Assembly: GCF_016892765.1 (NCBI RefSeq)
Contig: NZ_JAFEMD010000047.1
Span: forward strand, 1 to 39,655
Direction: 5' to 3'
Origin: Microvirga arvi
GTDB lineage: Bacteria; Pseudomonadota; Alphaproteobacteria; Rhizobiales; Beijerinckiaceae
DNA: 39,655 nucleotides
In this document: one piece after another, positions 31,863-39,473 of the stretch
Layout: every line of letters begins with the position of its first letter
How positions within the stretch are numbered: position 1 is the first letter of the stretch
Made by a program: the position numbers and the translations under genes
Notes under the pieces: model-generated
Databases searched by the model: none
Seen by the model: only the letters and a program-made list of their open reading frames with translations
Told to the model about the DNA's origin: nothing

Positions 31863-31895
31863 AACAAAAAGGCCCGGATCAATCCGGGCCTTTCT
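31863..31895 (-). terminator. Rho-independent terminator of the first porin gene
   Basis: GGCCCGGAT (31871-31879) pairs with ATCCGGGCC (31882-31890); read on the minus strand the stem is followed by TTTTTGTTG. It lies 28 bp after the porin stop. Confidence 0.85.
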
Positions 31896-31917
31896 CTCTC
31901 GCGGATGAGAGGGGATC

Positions 31918-32706
31918 TTAGTAGGTGCCGAACTTGAAGTTCAGCTTGGCCCGGGCGACGAAGAATTCCTGCTCGTCATTGCTCCGCGGCAGGAACACAT
32001 TGACCGGCGCTCCGGCAACCGGAGTAAAGGTACCGATGGGGCGATTGATGTCGTCGTCGTCTTGATCGATGCTGATCCACAGGCCTTCCAGGCCGAGGGT
32101 GACGGCGGAGGAGCCGAACCAGTTCACCGGCAGAGCCCACTCGACACCACCACCCACTGTCCAGCCGGTATTGTCTTCCGTGTAGGCCAGACCACCCGTG
32201 GCGTAGACCAGGAACTGGTCGAAGGCGACACCGGCGCGCAGGCGCACCGTACCAAACCAATCGGCAGAGTTCTCGAACTCGCCCGGCACAAAGGTGCCGC
32301 CGGCAAAGCCCGGACCCGGGATGAACACCGCCTCGTTGTCGTCGGTATCGATCGCCTGGATGTCTGCCTCAACACCAACCACGAACGAGCCGATCTGGTA
32401 GTTGTAGCCGATCTGGCCGCCGCCGAGGAAGTTGCCGTCGTTGCCGTTCTCGAAGTTGAGCGTGCCTCCCACGATACCAGCTGGGATGCCCGGTCCGGTC
32501 AGCACCACAGCCTCGTTATCGTCGTCGCGCCAGCCCCAGCCGAGGTTGCCACCGACATAGAAGCCAGTCCACGTGAAGATCGGAGCGGCTGCAATGATCG
32601 GAGCCGGAGGAGCGGCCCGCATTGGCAGGTCGGCGGCGGAAACAGTTGATACAGCTGCTGTTGAGAGAGCTGTTGCAGCAAGCAAACTAAGAATACGGGT
32701 TTTCAT
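31918..32706 (-). CDS. Outer-membrane beta-barrel protein (Omp25/opacity type), copy 1
   Basis: 262 residues with the start at MKTRILSLLAATALS; the upstream frame is not protein-like. A signal peptide covers about 1-24 (cleavage after SAA/VSA). Then comes LPMRAAPPAPIIAAAPIFTW, the Pro-rich lead of the rhizobial Omp25/31 and RopB group, followed by alternating strands with GFYVGGNLGWGWRDD, VGVEADIQAID and a typical barrel end ARAKLNFKFGTY. It should lie in the outer membrane. A 245-aa paralogue follows at 33611-34348. A good terminator follows the gene. Confidence 0.9.
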   Translation of the reverse strand: MKTRILSLLAATALSTAAVSTVSAADLPMRAAPPAPIIAAAPIFTWTGFYVGGNLGWGWRDDDNEAVVLTGPGIPAGIVGGTLNFENGNDGNFLGGGQIGYNYQIGSFVVGVEADIQAIDTDDNEAVFIPGPGFAGGTFVPGEFENSADWFGTVRLRAGVAFDQFLVYATGGLAYTEDNTGWTVGGGVEWALPVNWFGSSAVTLGLEGLWISIDQDDDDINRPIGTFTPVAGAPVNVFLPRSNDEQEFFVARAKLNFKFGTY

Positions 32707-32815
32707 GAGCAATCCCCTGTGTGCGAAGATCCACACGGGAAGAGTATGGACCCATGGCCAAGCAGAGCTATAGTAAATGCGCAACACTTAGTTATTTTCT
32801 GCGAATTACGTCAGT

Positions 32816-32855
32816 ATCGCTGATATGAATACATGATCGCTGATATGAATACATG
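32816..32855. repeat. Perfect tandem repeat, two 20-bp units
   Basis: ATCGCTGATATGAATACATG occurs twice in a row (32816-32835, 32836-32855), 110-150 bp upstream of the porin start, between it and the divergent small-RNA-like unit. It may be a regulator site or recent slippage. Confidence 0.7.
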
Positions 32856-32886
32856 CCTTTTCAACCCATGATAACTTTTGTCGGAT

Positions 32887-32989
32887 TTGACAGACAGGGC
32901 ATGGCATGCCCTACTGGCCTGGCCTTTGAGTAATCCCCGAAGGCGAGGACACACCGAAAGACCCTGCTCTTCCCTGGGCAGGGTTTTTT
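32887..32989 (+). ncRNA. Candidate small RNA unit A, divergent from porin 1
   Basis: A TTGACA box (32887-32892), 18 bases, CTACTGG (32911-32917), then CCGAAGGCGAG (32937-32947) and a terminator: CCCTGC (32962-32967) / GCAGGG (32978-32983) followed by six T. Unit B at 34504 has the same parts in the same order and spacing. No open frame of note inside. Position upstream of, and divergent from, the porin suggests linked regulation. Confidence 0.5.
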
Positions 32990-33015
32990 GTGCCACGCTC
33001 GCTACGACCGTCCAG

Positions 33016-33044
33016 TTCCATAAGCGACCTTCCGCGAATTTCGC
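33016..33044 (+). repeat. Short palindromic repeat (copy 14)
   Basis: TTCCATAAGCGACC, TTCCGCGAATTTCGC. The last copy seen going rightwards. Confidence 0.55.
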
Positions 33045-33056
33045 CCGTTGGCGCCG

Positions 33057-33395
33057 GTATGGCGGAGAGACCCTCCGCCATACTCCCGAGGGCGAGCGGG
33101 CCGTTTCCGGCCCCTTCCCCACCACATTCCCCACCCGGAGCGCTCGGACGGCGGTGTTTGCACGCGAGTACCAATGCAAAACGCCCTGACTGAGGGGCTA
33201 CGCGACACGTCCAGTCAGGGCGAGCGTGGCTGCAAGGGGAGCAACACCACATCAGCAAGGCTACGCTGTTCCGGCGGCTTCACAATTGAGCAAACCGGTG
33301 GGCCTATAATCCTAAAGACTCGCGGTCTGGCAGTAGAGATATCCCAGAAACAACAACGCCCCAGCCGAGGGGAGTCGTTGGACCCTCGGCTAGGG
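33057..33395. repeat. Cluster of three strong hairpins in a gene-free stretch
   Basis: GTATGGCGGAG/CTCCGCCATAC (33057-33083, 5-base loop), CGCCCTGACTG/CAGTCAGGGCG (33182-33222, 19-base loop) and CGCCCCAGCCGAGGG/CCCTCGGCTAGGGCG (33357-33397, near-perfect). They are 125-175 bp apart. No T-runs follow. I see no gene in 33050-33555. They might be structured RNA or protein sites. Confidence 0.55.
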
Positions 33396-33558
33396 CGTCG
33401 TCCACGCTTGGGGGCAGTGGCTCGGTCGGGCTGATACGCAACGCGCCCGGTGCCCATATCCTTACAAAGGCCAAGGTAAAGAACCCGTCACCGATCCCGA
33501 TATCAGCGCAGCCGGCGCCTGGCCTACGTCGTTTCCTATTTCCCACCACCTGAAACGC

Positions 33559-33592
33559 AAAAGGCCCGGGTGTTAACCCGGGCCTTTTCTGT
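33559..33592 (-). terminator. Rho-independent terminator of the second porin gene
   Basis: AAAAGGCCCGGGT (33559-33571) and ACCCGGGCCTTTT (33576-33588) form a 13-bp stem with a 4-base loop, working in both directions. It lies 22 bp after the porin stop. Confidence 0.88.
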
Positions 33593-33610
33593 CTCTGTGG
33601 GAGACAGGTC

Positions 33611-34348
33611 TTAGTAGGTGCTGAACTTGTAGCTGAGGCCAGCACGAACCGTGTGGAATTCAATGTCGTTGCTGCCGAGCGCGACATTGTTGAAGAAGTT
33701 ATCACCACCATCAAAGTTGGTGTAACGGTATTCCAGACGGGTGGTCAGGTTGTTGGTGAAGGCATATTCGATACCAGCACCCAGCGTCCAACCGGTCAGC
33801 GTGTCGTCGTTGCCAAGGACGCCGAAACCATCCGAGACACCAGCGAACGCGAAACCACCGGTTGCGTAGATCAAAGCGCGGTCAAACGCGAAACCGGCGC
33901 GAGCGCGGATCGAGCCCTGCCAGTCGAGAGCGTTGCCAGCAAAGCCGTAGTTCGTGAACACCACGCCCGTGGTGCTGTCAACGATGACCAGGTCATCGTC
34001 GTCGTCGCCGAACACGCCTTCGACATCGCCTTCAACGCCGATCACGAACGAGCCGATCTGGTAGTTGTAACCAGCATGGACACCGGCCAGGAAGCCGTCG
34101 CCGCTGTCACCAAAATCGCCGCTCTGCACCACGAAGCCGGTCGGCAGAACGATGTCGTTGTCGTTGGCATTCCAGCCATAGCCGACCTGGGCACCGACGT
34201 AGAAGCCGGTCCAGGTGAAGACCGGAACAGCAGCGATGTACGGAGCCGGAGGAGCAGCGCGCATCGGCAGGTCAGCAGCGGAAGCAGCGGAGATGCCGGC
34301 GGTGGCGAGGGCCGTAGCGGCCAGCAGGCCAAGAAGACGGGTTTTCAT
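33611..34348 (-). CDS. Outer-membrane beta-barrel protein (Omp25/opacity type), copy 2
   Basis: 245 residues with the start at MKTRLLGLLAATALATAG; AAGGA lies 8 bases upstream. Signal peptide at about 1-24, then LPMRAAPPAPYIAAVPVFTW, almost the same lead as copy 1, and barrel strands (GFYVGAQVGYGWNANDN, VIGVEGDVEG, FDRALIYATGGFAFAG, EYRYTNFDGG) to the end LSYKFSTY. Outer-membrane location is expected. The body differs clearly from copy 1, so the two are older paralogues. Like copy 1 it has a divergent small-RNA-like unit upstream and a strong terminator after it. Confidence 0.92.
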   Translation of the reverse strand: MKTRLLGLLAATALATAGISAASAADLPMRAAPPAPYIAAVPVFTWTGFYVGAQVGYGWNANDNDIVLPTGFVVQSGDFGDSGDGFLAGVHAGYNYQIGSFVIGVEGDVEGVFGDDDDDLVIVDSTTGVVFTNYGFAGNALDWQGSIRARAGFAFDRALIYATGGFAFAGVSDGFGVLGNDDTLTGWTLGAGIEYAFTNNLTTRLEYRYTNFDGGDNFFNNVALGSNDIEFHTVRAGLSYKFSTY

Positions 34349-34503
34349 GAGGAGAATCCTTAGGACGAGAAGATCTTGAGGCAGATTATGGAGAGGCGCG
34401 AAAGAAAGACTATGACAAAGATACAACACCGCTCCGGTTTAGACCCTGATCGATGAGACCCTGCCGGTGATTATGCTTACCAAGACATTAACACTTCGTG
34501 GAT

Positions 34504-34603
34504 TTGACAGGGTGGAGACCGTATGCGCTACTGGTTCTGTTTTCGGAAGGCTCCGAAGGCGAGAGAAGAACTCAACCCTGCCCCGCAACGGGCAGGGTTT
34601 TTT
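34504..34603 (+). ncRNA. Candidate small RNA unit B, divergent from porin 2
   Basis: TTGACA (34504-34509), 18 bases, CTACTGG (34528-34534), CCGAAGGCGAG (34553-34563), then the terminator AACCCTGCCC (34574-34583) / GGGCAGGGTT (34590-34599) with TTTT after it. Same arrangement as unit A. It ends 9 bp from the convergent WGR gene and may also stop its transcript. Confidence 0.5.
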
Positions 34604-34611
34604 CGTCGGCG

Positions 34612-34869
34612 TTACAAATCCCGATACCCACGCCGGCGCTTGGCCACGGCTATCTTCTCGAGCGCCTGCCCGGCCTCAATCTCGTCGGGGAACACCTCGA
34701 CCAGCTCCTGCCCTGTGGTGCCGATCCTTCCCCAGTTGCGCACCAGGCGCACGGTCCCGAACAGATCCCGCTCGATCATGAGCGAGCAAAAGCGCCGGAT
34801 GCCCTGCTCCGGGTCGATCCGGTGCAGGACGAGATGGTGTTTGACCGGGGAGCGCAGCTCGTCAGGCAT
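34612..34869 (-). CDS. WGR-domain protein, copy 2
   Basis: 85 residues, about 85 percent the same as copy 1 by eye, with the WGR triplet in LVRNWGRIGTTGQ and the end KRRRGYRDL. Coordinates are shifted by exactly 6,791 bp from copy 1 with no insertions or deletions. It overlaps the zinc-ribbon gene by 8 bp. Both copies are intact, while the copies at 3.1 and 21.4 kb are broken. Presumed nucleic-acid binding; role unknown. Confidence 0.85.
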   Translation of the reverse strand: MPDELRSPVKHHLVLHRIDPEQGIRRFCSLMIERDLFGTVRLVRNWGRIGTTGQELVEVFPDEIEAGQALEKIAVAKRRRGYRDL

Positions 34870-35125
34870 CAGGCCGCTTTAGGCGCTCACGAGCCGAATT
34901 GCTGTATTTTTTGGTGGGGCGGACCCGATAGACCTGCCGCACCCTTTGAGCCCCTTCTTCTCGCGCCTTGGTGGCGATTTCTTTTTGCACCTCATCAAGA
35001 CTGCCGTGCACCCGGCCGCACTGGGAGCACCGCACGGTACCTGCGGCTTCGCTCTTAGGCGGGAGGACTGCATGCTTGGCCCCGCACTTTGGACACAGGT
35101 AAGCTATCGTGACGGATCCCGACAT
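34862..35125 (-). CDS. Zinc-ribbon protein, copy 2
   Basis: 87 residues with CPKC and CSQC ribbon pairs (YLCPKCGAKHAVL, VRCSQCGRVHG), a charged helix and a basic tail (KKYSNSARERLKRPDA). It differs from copy 1 (28071-28334) at about five residues, fewer than the linked WGR protein, so it may be under stronger constraint or more recent exchange. DNA similarity continues about 18 bp upstream of the start and then ends. Confidence 0.8.
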   Translation of the reverse strand: MSGSVTIAYLCPKCGAKHAVLPPKSEAAGTVRCSQCGRVHGSLDEVQKEIATKAREEGAQRVRQVYRVRPTKKYSNSARERLKRPDA

Positions 35126-35180
35126 GGATTTGTTGCCCCTTCCCTCTTTTGCGCCTTCAGAATCTAGCTCTATCGTTCCC

Positions 35181-35423
35181 TCACCCGTCCCGGCTCTGCC
35201 GAATGCGCGGCAGCGGCCGCCAGCCGACGACGTGCTGGTCGAAGTAGGTGTGGGTGCCGTAGCGCGCCCCGAATACGCGCCAGTAGCTCGCCCCTGTCAT
35301 GTCGTCGGTTTCCCAAACCCCGACCGTCACTGGGTAGATCGGCGGGGCCTCCTCGTCCTCGATCCAGAGGATCACGGGCGTTCCGTCCCGTGGCGCCAGC
35401 CTGGTTGGGTACCACTCGTCCAT
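35181..35423 (-). CDS. Small hypothetical protein
   Basis: 80 residues from the ATG at 35423 (MDEWYPTRLAPRDGTPVILW); the longer frame upstream is not protein-like. The middle is YPVTVGVWETDDMTGASYWR and the end WRPLPRIRQSRDG. This pattern (DGTPVILW, GVWE, YWR, W-PLP) is seen in short DUF551-like phage and plasmid proteins, but I am not sure of the family. It lies 55 bp before the zinc-ribbon gene, same strand. Confidence 0.6.
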   Translation of the reverse strand: MDEWYPTRLAPRDGTPVILWIEDEEAPPIYPVTVGVWETDDMTGASYWRVFGARYGTHTYFDQHVVGWRPLPRIRQSRDG

Positions 35424-35506
35424 GATGGCTCGTTCCCGGTTCAAAAATCTAACTCCACCAATGCGCTGAGACTGCCAGATGCACGTTTGATCGGAAGCTC
35501 CCACCT

Positions 35507-36718
35507 CTATGCGTGCTTTCTCTCTTGAACGGTGGCAGCACGCAATAAGGCCATAAGAACAGGACCAAGAGAGAACTGCCCTGCCTTCGCCCGTCCGGTA
35601 AGATTTCTCAGATAGGCGCCAGGACTCCGAATGGCTTCTGCCCTCTGGAGAATGGCTGCGAGTGTGATTGCCGCATTGTCATGCCCCATGACCTTGCAAG
35701 CTTCGGCCCACCCGCTCGGACTGATGCCGAGGATCGGTCGGACAATGGCGGCTGCTTCAGAGAGTTCCCGCCAGGTTGAAATCCCCTCCCCGCCTCTCGT
35801 GTACATGGCGATGTCTGGACATGCTTTAATAACCAGACTCAACGGGAACGCCCTGGCATGCTGCTTCGGGGCTTCAGGATCTGGTGTGACGGTTCCTTCT
35901 TCGTCTATTCGATAGCCGCTTTCAGAATCATTTGAGGGGTCAGTGTTTGAATTCTGATGGTGGCGCTCAGTATGAGACTCATTGGTGCTCATATTCTCCA
36001 TTTTCAGATGATCCGTCAGGCACTTATCCACGTCTTGCCAAAGGGCCCGCAGATCCTTCGCCACTCTCTCGAGGAGCAGGACGTCGGCGTTTCGTGTCGG
36101 CATCCCGCCAAGAGCCTTGAACCGATCCGAAAGGAAGCGCCAAGGACCAGAAAGTCCCTCTTCGAGGCCCATGAGCATTGTCTGTGAGATGTCGCGGCGC
36201 AGGAGGCTGATTTCCTCCCGCAGCAGGTAACGAGCTTTCGCCGCTGCCCGAGCCTCGCCGGCAAGCTTCTCGAACTCGGCCGCACGGGCGACGAGCGGGC
36301 TCAGATCGAGACCGAAGGCCTGTTCGACCTGACCGCCCTCTCCTTTGCGGGCGTAGCGCTTCCCGTTCGGGCTGTCCCTGCGGATCACGAGGCCTGCCTG
36401 GACCAACGCTGCTAGGTTCCTGCGAAGGGTTGCCGGCGCCATTCCATTGGCTCGGAGCTGTAAGGCCCGATTGGACGGGAAGACGATAAGCCCCTGCCCT
36501 AGTGTCAGCGTCGTGTCTTGATGAAATGTCAGCAGCGCATTGAGAACGCTGAGCGCCCGATCCGATACCCCGAGAGCCTCCTTCGCTTCCCGGAGATTAT
36601 CGAGCACCTTCCACTTTTCGGCGATAGTTTCCGGTGGGCAACGCTCCGCCTTCACCCTCGCTGCCACCATGGCAAGCGAGAGCGGTCGCCCAAAGGGCGT
36701 AGATGAGATGTGATCCAT
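35507..36718 (-). CDS. repC: Plasmid replication initiator RepC
   Basis: 403 residues. RepC starts replication of repABC plasmids from an origin inside its own gene. The N-terminal DNA-binding part has FGRPLSLAMV, GLIVFPSNRALQLRANGMAP and LRRNLAALVQAGLVIRRDSP, RepC signatures with winged helices. A variable acidic linker (about 240-290, NSNTDPSNDSESGYRIDEEG) lies in an AT-richer DNA stretch (35880-36000), the usual place for oriV. The C-terminal part (TWRELSEAAAIVRPILGISP, GAYLRNLTGRAKAGQF) is the normal end. Expression is probably limited by the antisense RNA upstream. Confidence 0.95.
   Translation of the reverse strand: MDHISSTPFGRPLSLAMVAARVKAERCPPETIAEKWKVLDNLREAKEALGVSDRALSVLNALLTFHQDTTLTLGQGLIVFPSNRALQLRANGMAPATLRRNLAALVQAGLVIRRDSPNGKRYARKGEGGQVEQAFGLDLSPLVARAAEFEKLAGEARAAAKARYLLREEISLLRRDISQTMLMGLEEGLSGPWRFLSDRFKALGGMPTRNADVLLLERVAKDLRALWQDVDKCLTDHLKMENMSTNESHTERHHQNSNTDPSNDSESGYRIDEEGTVTPDPEAPKQHARAFPLSLVIKACPDIAMYTRGGEGISTWRELSEAAAIVRPILGISPSGWAEACKVMGHDNAAITLAAILQRAEAIRSPGAYLRNLTGRAKAGQFSLGPVLMALLRAATVQERKHA
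35880..36000. other. Probable oriV inside repC
   Basis: An AT-richer stretch within the repC linker coding region, the place where repABC origins are known to lie. No repeats were recognised in it. Confidence 0.4.
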
Positions 36719-36810
36719 GTTCTTTGCCTTGCTTAGGGCAAAGGAAATCTGCTCGTCGAAACGACGCTAAAACTCTTGACTGAGTTGTTCGGAAGTGTGA
36801 TTCTCGAAGG

Positions 36811-36862
36811 TGTTCAGGCTACGAGAAGGGCTTCCGTGACTTCGTTCCGGGGGCCTTTTTCT
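36811..36862 (+). ncRNA. Counter-transcribed RNA of the repB-repC gap
   Basis: Opposite to repABC. Promoter TTGACT (36776-36781), 17 bases, GATTCT (36799-36804). The transcript ends in GGCTTCCG paired with CGGGGGCC (two G-U pairs), then TTTTTCTTTT. This is the standard position and form of the repABC antisense RNA that represses repC and sets copy number and incompatibility. Confidence 0.75.
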
Positions 36863-36871
36863 TTTGCCGCG

Positions 36872-37927
36872 CTACTCCTGCTCACGTTGCTGATTAGCGA
36901 AGGCACCGCCCCCGCCGGCTTCCCCCTTCCCGCTCGCTTCCTTGTAGGATGCGAACAAGGTTGGGATCTGCTCCACCAGGAACGACGCGAAAGCTGCGTC
37001 CAGTCCCTGATCGAACGAAATCTTCAAATCGCGCCCTGAGCTCGTCACCCGGGCAATCCTTTGGCCGGAGGCCGCTACAACCGTCTGAACTTCGGACTTA
37101 CCGTTCTGGACTTCGTCGGGCGGCTGGGTCGCCGCTGAGAACACTTTGAGGAACCGCGCGTCCGTATCGCGGGCCAGGAAGTCAGGCTTACCAATGATGG
37201 CCCTTATCGCTTTCGCTGCGCCACGGTGGGCCTTCAGGGCGTCTGCAAGGGCCTGCCAACGTGGCCGGCCAATCTTTGGCGCTCGGCCAATGGCCTCAAT
37301 GATGTCGGCGGGAATAGCCTTTGCCACAGAGATAAGCTTGGAGGCCTCAGCCCGATCGACCGAGAGAGCATCCTGCACAACGGATCTCTCGTGCCCTGCG
37401 TCCTCTAGACGATTGGCGAAGACAGCTCGCTCGATAAAACTCAGGTCCTGACGGGCGGAGTTCTCGACGCCCTGAGCAACAACTAGGTCCTCGTCGCTCA
37501 ACGCTCGAATTACCGCCCGAACCGAGGCACCAAGTTCGCGGGCGGCACGGATGCGTCGATGACCGTAGGCACTTTGATAACGGCCTGCCTCGGTCGGATG
37601 AGCCCGGAGCAGTACAGGGACTTCCTGCCCGCGAGCCTTGATCGACTCCTTCAGGGCCTCAAAGCCGGCATCCTCATGTTCGCGGAAGCGGTCGGCAAGA
37701 GGCGAGGGGTCAATGAGGCTCGGATCAATCTCTTGGACGACAACGGCCGCGGCGAGCCTCTCGCGGAGTTCCTCGTTTTCGCGCTCGACGCCTGAGAAGG
37801 AATCCTTCATGGAGCGAACGGAACCCGACGATACACGGGGCAGGGGCGCCGGCTTGTTGTCAGCTGACAACGAGTCGGGTTGAGGGTTGGCAATCAGTGA
37901 CCGTATGGCGTCCATTCGCTTGTTCAT
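36872..37927 (-). CDS. repB: Partition protein RepB (ParB family)
   Basis: 351 residues from the ATG at 37927, 2 bases after the repA stop; an ATG overlapping the repA end is an alternative. The ParB nuclease-like domain has DPSLIDPSPLADRFREHEDA, then VLLRAHPTEAGRYQSAYGHR and RRIRAARELGASVRAVIR. The HTH part has SFIERAVFANRLEDAGHERS and VVQDALSVDRAEASKLISVA. It binds parS and works with RepA to move plasmid copies apart. A parS palindrome lies within its first codons (37856-37871). Confidence 0.95.
   Translation of the reverse strand: MNKRMDAIRSLIANPQPDSLSADNKPAPLPRVSSGSVRSMKDSFSGVERENEELRERLAAAVVVQEIDPSLIDPSPLADRFREHEDAGFEALKESIKARGQEVPVLLRAHPTEAGRYQSAYGHRRIRAARELGASVRAVIRALSDEDLVVAQGVENSARQDLSFIERAVFANRLEDAGHERSVVQDALSVDRAEASKLISVAKAIPADIIEAIGRAPKIGRPRWQALADALKAHRGAAKAIRAIIGKPDFLARDTDARFLKVFSAATQPPDEVQNGKSEVQTVVAASGQRIARVTSSGRDLKISFDQGLDAAFASFLVEQIPTLFASYKEASGKGEAGGGGAFANQQREQE
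37856..37871. other. parS: parS-type palindrome 1 (inside repB)
   Basis: GTTGTCAGCTGACAAC, a perfect 16-bp palindrome matching the repABC centromere pattern GTT-N4-GC-N4-AAC. It lies in the 5' coding part of repB, with an identical copy upstream of repA. Confidence 0.85.
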
Positions 37928-37929
37928 AC

Positions 37930-39144
37930 TCACCGACCCCATACCCTTTTAATCAGGTTCGTTATCTCAGCGTTGACTGCGTCAACCGACTCCAGAGCTC
38001 GATCATAGGCCGCACGGCCCACGGAGCCACGGTCGAGTTCATACAGGCTCTGCTTGGTCAGGCCTGCGTTTGCAATGGCAGTTGATTTCCACGCTGTAGC
38101 TCGAAGCACGTCATCACCGAATAGTCCGCGGAGGAGGGCGACTATCTGGGCCTCAGGCACATCATTAGGATCATGCCGGGTCACGACATAGCGAACGAAG
38201 TCGTGGTTAAGTTGGCCGCCTGCTTCCTCGACCACCGAAATCAGCTCCGATGTCATCAACAGGAACTGGTTCATGGATGCCACGTCGACCATCTGCGGAT
38301 GAACGGTGACCAGCATTGCCGTCGCCGCGTTGAGGGCGCCAAGCGTCAGGTATCCAAGCTGGGGAGGGCAGTCGATAACGACTACATCGTAGTCATCCGC
38401 CACTTGGTCGATTGCAGTAGCAACGCGGCGGAAGAACAGGTCATGGCCTCGCTCCCGCCGGTCGATCATCGCACGCGGTGTATGGTGCTCGAACTCCATA
38501 AGTTCGAGATTGCCCGGCACTAGCCCCACACCGTTGAAATAGGTCGGGCGGATCACTTCCTGCATCGGCCGGCGAAACTCGTCATAGCGAATTGCGCCAT
38601 AAAGGGTCTCATTTTCCGCAATGTCGAATTCCGGCTGGTAGCCGAACATGGCCGACAACGATGCCTGTGGGTCCAGATCAATCGCGAGAACGCGGAAGCC
38701 CTGAAGGGCCAGATATTGAGTTAGGTACAGAGCCGTCGTGGTCTTTGCCGACCCGCCTTTGAAATTGGCGACCGCAATCACCTGCAGCTTATCTCCAGGC
38801 CTGCGTGTCGGCTTGAACTGAAGGGCTTCCTTCGGGCGGGCTTCGGCAAGATACTCCCGCAACTCGTTGACCTGCGAGAGGGTATAGGATCGTCTGCCAC
38901 CTGTTGCCAGTGCTGGCTTTGGACCAAGCCCATCAAGGGAGAGTTGGCGAAGATATCCGTCAGAGACGCCCACAATTCGTGCGACTTCACCGGAGGAGAA
39001 GGATCTCAGGCCTTTGGATGCTGAAGGTGGGAAGAGTGATGTGCCGAGTGAACGGAGTTGGCTAGAAAGAACTTGGGCATGACGCGCAATTCGAGCACTG
39101 GTCGCCTCACCTCTCTGATCTGCCTTCAGGGCCGGTTCCGCCAT
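37930..39144 (-). CDS. repA: Partition ATPase RepA (ParA family)
   Basis: 404 residues. The N-terminal HTH (about 48-95: FSSGEVARIVGVSDGYLRQL) serves autoregulation. The ATPase has the deviant Walker A KGGSAKTTT (129-137), AIDLDPQASLS with two Asp, YDVVVIDCPPQLG and VDVASMNQFL, all RepA features. It is the first gene of the cassette and ends 2 bases before repB. Two sequence signals, a parS copy and an inverted repeat around the promoter, fit repression by RepA/RepB. Confidence 0.96.
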   Translation of the reverse strand: MAEPALKADQRGEATSARIARHAQVLSSQLRSLGTSLFPPSASKGLRSFSSGEVARIVGVSDGYLRQLSLDGLGPKPALATGGRRSYTLSQVNELREYLAEARPKEALQFKPTRRPGDKLQVIAVANFKGGSAKTTTALYLTQYLALQGFRVLAIDLDPQASLSAMFGYQPEFDIAENETLYGAIRYDEFRRPMQEVIRPTYFNGVGLVPGNLELMEFEHHTPRAMIDRRERGHDLFFRRVATAIDQVADDYDVVVIDCPPQLGYLTLGALNAATAMLVTVHPQMVDVASMNQFLLMTSELISVVEEAGGQLNHDFVRYVVTRHDPNDVPEAQIVALLRGLFGDDVLRATAWKSTAIANAGLTKQSLYELDRGSVGRAAYDRALESVDAVNAEITNLIKRVWGR

Positions 39145-39197
39145 CGCCTCTCTCTCAAAACGGTTTCCGAGCGTTAGACGCCCATTCTCCGTCTGGG

Positions 39198-39227
39198 ATA
39201 ATGGCCACGATTCGTTGAAGGGAGCAA
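39198..39227 (-). promoter_or_regulatory. Candidate repABC promoter
   Basis: On the minus strand TTGCTC (39227-39222), 18 bases, CATTAT (39203-39198), about 55 bp before the repA ATG. It is modest in match but well placed. Confidence 0.4.
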
Positions 39228-39260
39228 GCTTTTAAGGGTTACCAAGCTGTTAACGAATCG
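39208..39260. promoter_or_regulatory. Inverted repeat around the repA promoter
   Basis: CGATTCGTT (39208-39216) and AACGAATCG (39252-39260), a perfect 9-bp pair with a 35-base gap, enclosing the proposed -35 region. A candidate RepA/RepB operator. Confidence 0.5.
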
Positions 39261-39270
39261 GAGTTGCTCC

Positions 39271-39286
39271 GTTGTCAGCTGACAAC
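39271..39286. other. parS: parS-type palindrome 2 (upstream of repA)
   Basis: GTTGTCAGCTGACAAC, identical to the copy in repB. Binding of RepB here would add repression of the operon to its partition role. Confidence 0.85.
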
Positions 39287-39473
39287 CACAGAGCGACGCT
39301 CCGGAAGCCGAGCAAAAAGCCGAGATACAGCGCTTGAACGAGCGGTATCCTGACGAAGCAGCAGAACTCAATGAGATGGGAATGGGGCTATTGTAATAGC
39401 ACTTTGGAGCGGCAGCGAGATCAAGAGGCGACGAAACTCTTGCGGGAGGCTGACCGTTCATCAAAACGTTGAT
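39287..39473 (+). pseudogene. Possible degraded small gene
   Basis: Two adjoining frames look protein-like: QKAEIQRLNERYPDEAAELN (ends at a TAA near 39397) and, one frame over, TLERQRDQEATKLLREADRS. No start is visible and a frame shift separates them. It may be the decayed end of a helical protein. A 36-codon frame at 39490-39600 (MSNDVMKWAELCKWL) with AGGG before it is also possible but weak. Confidence 0.25.

Noticed and set aside
21639..33044. The recurring short palindromes as a CRISPR array
   Set aside because: Copies are hundreds to thousands of bases apart, vary in sequence, and no cas genes are present.
33301..33330. TATAAT at 33304-33309 (in GGCCTATAATCC) as a promoter
   Set aside because: The only nearby -35-like box (TTGAGC) is 13 bases away, too close for a sigma-70 promoter.
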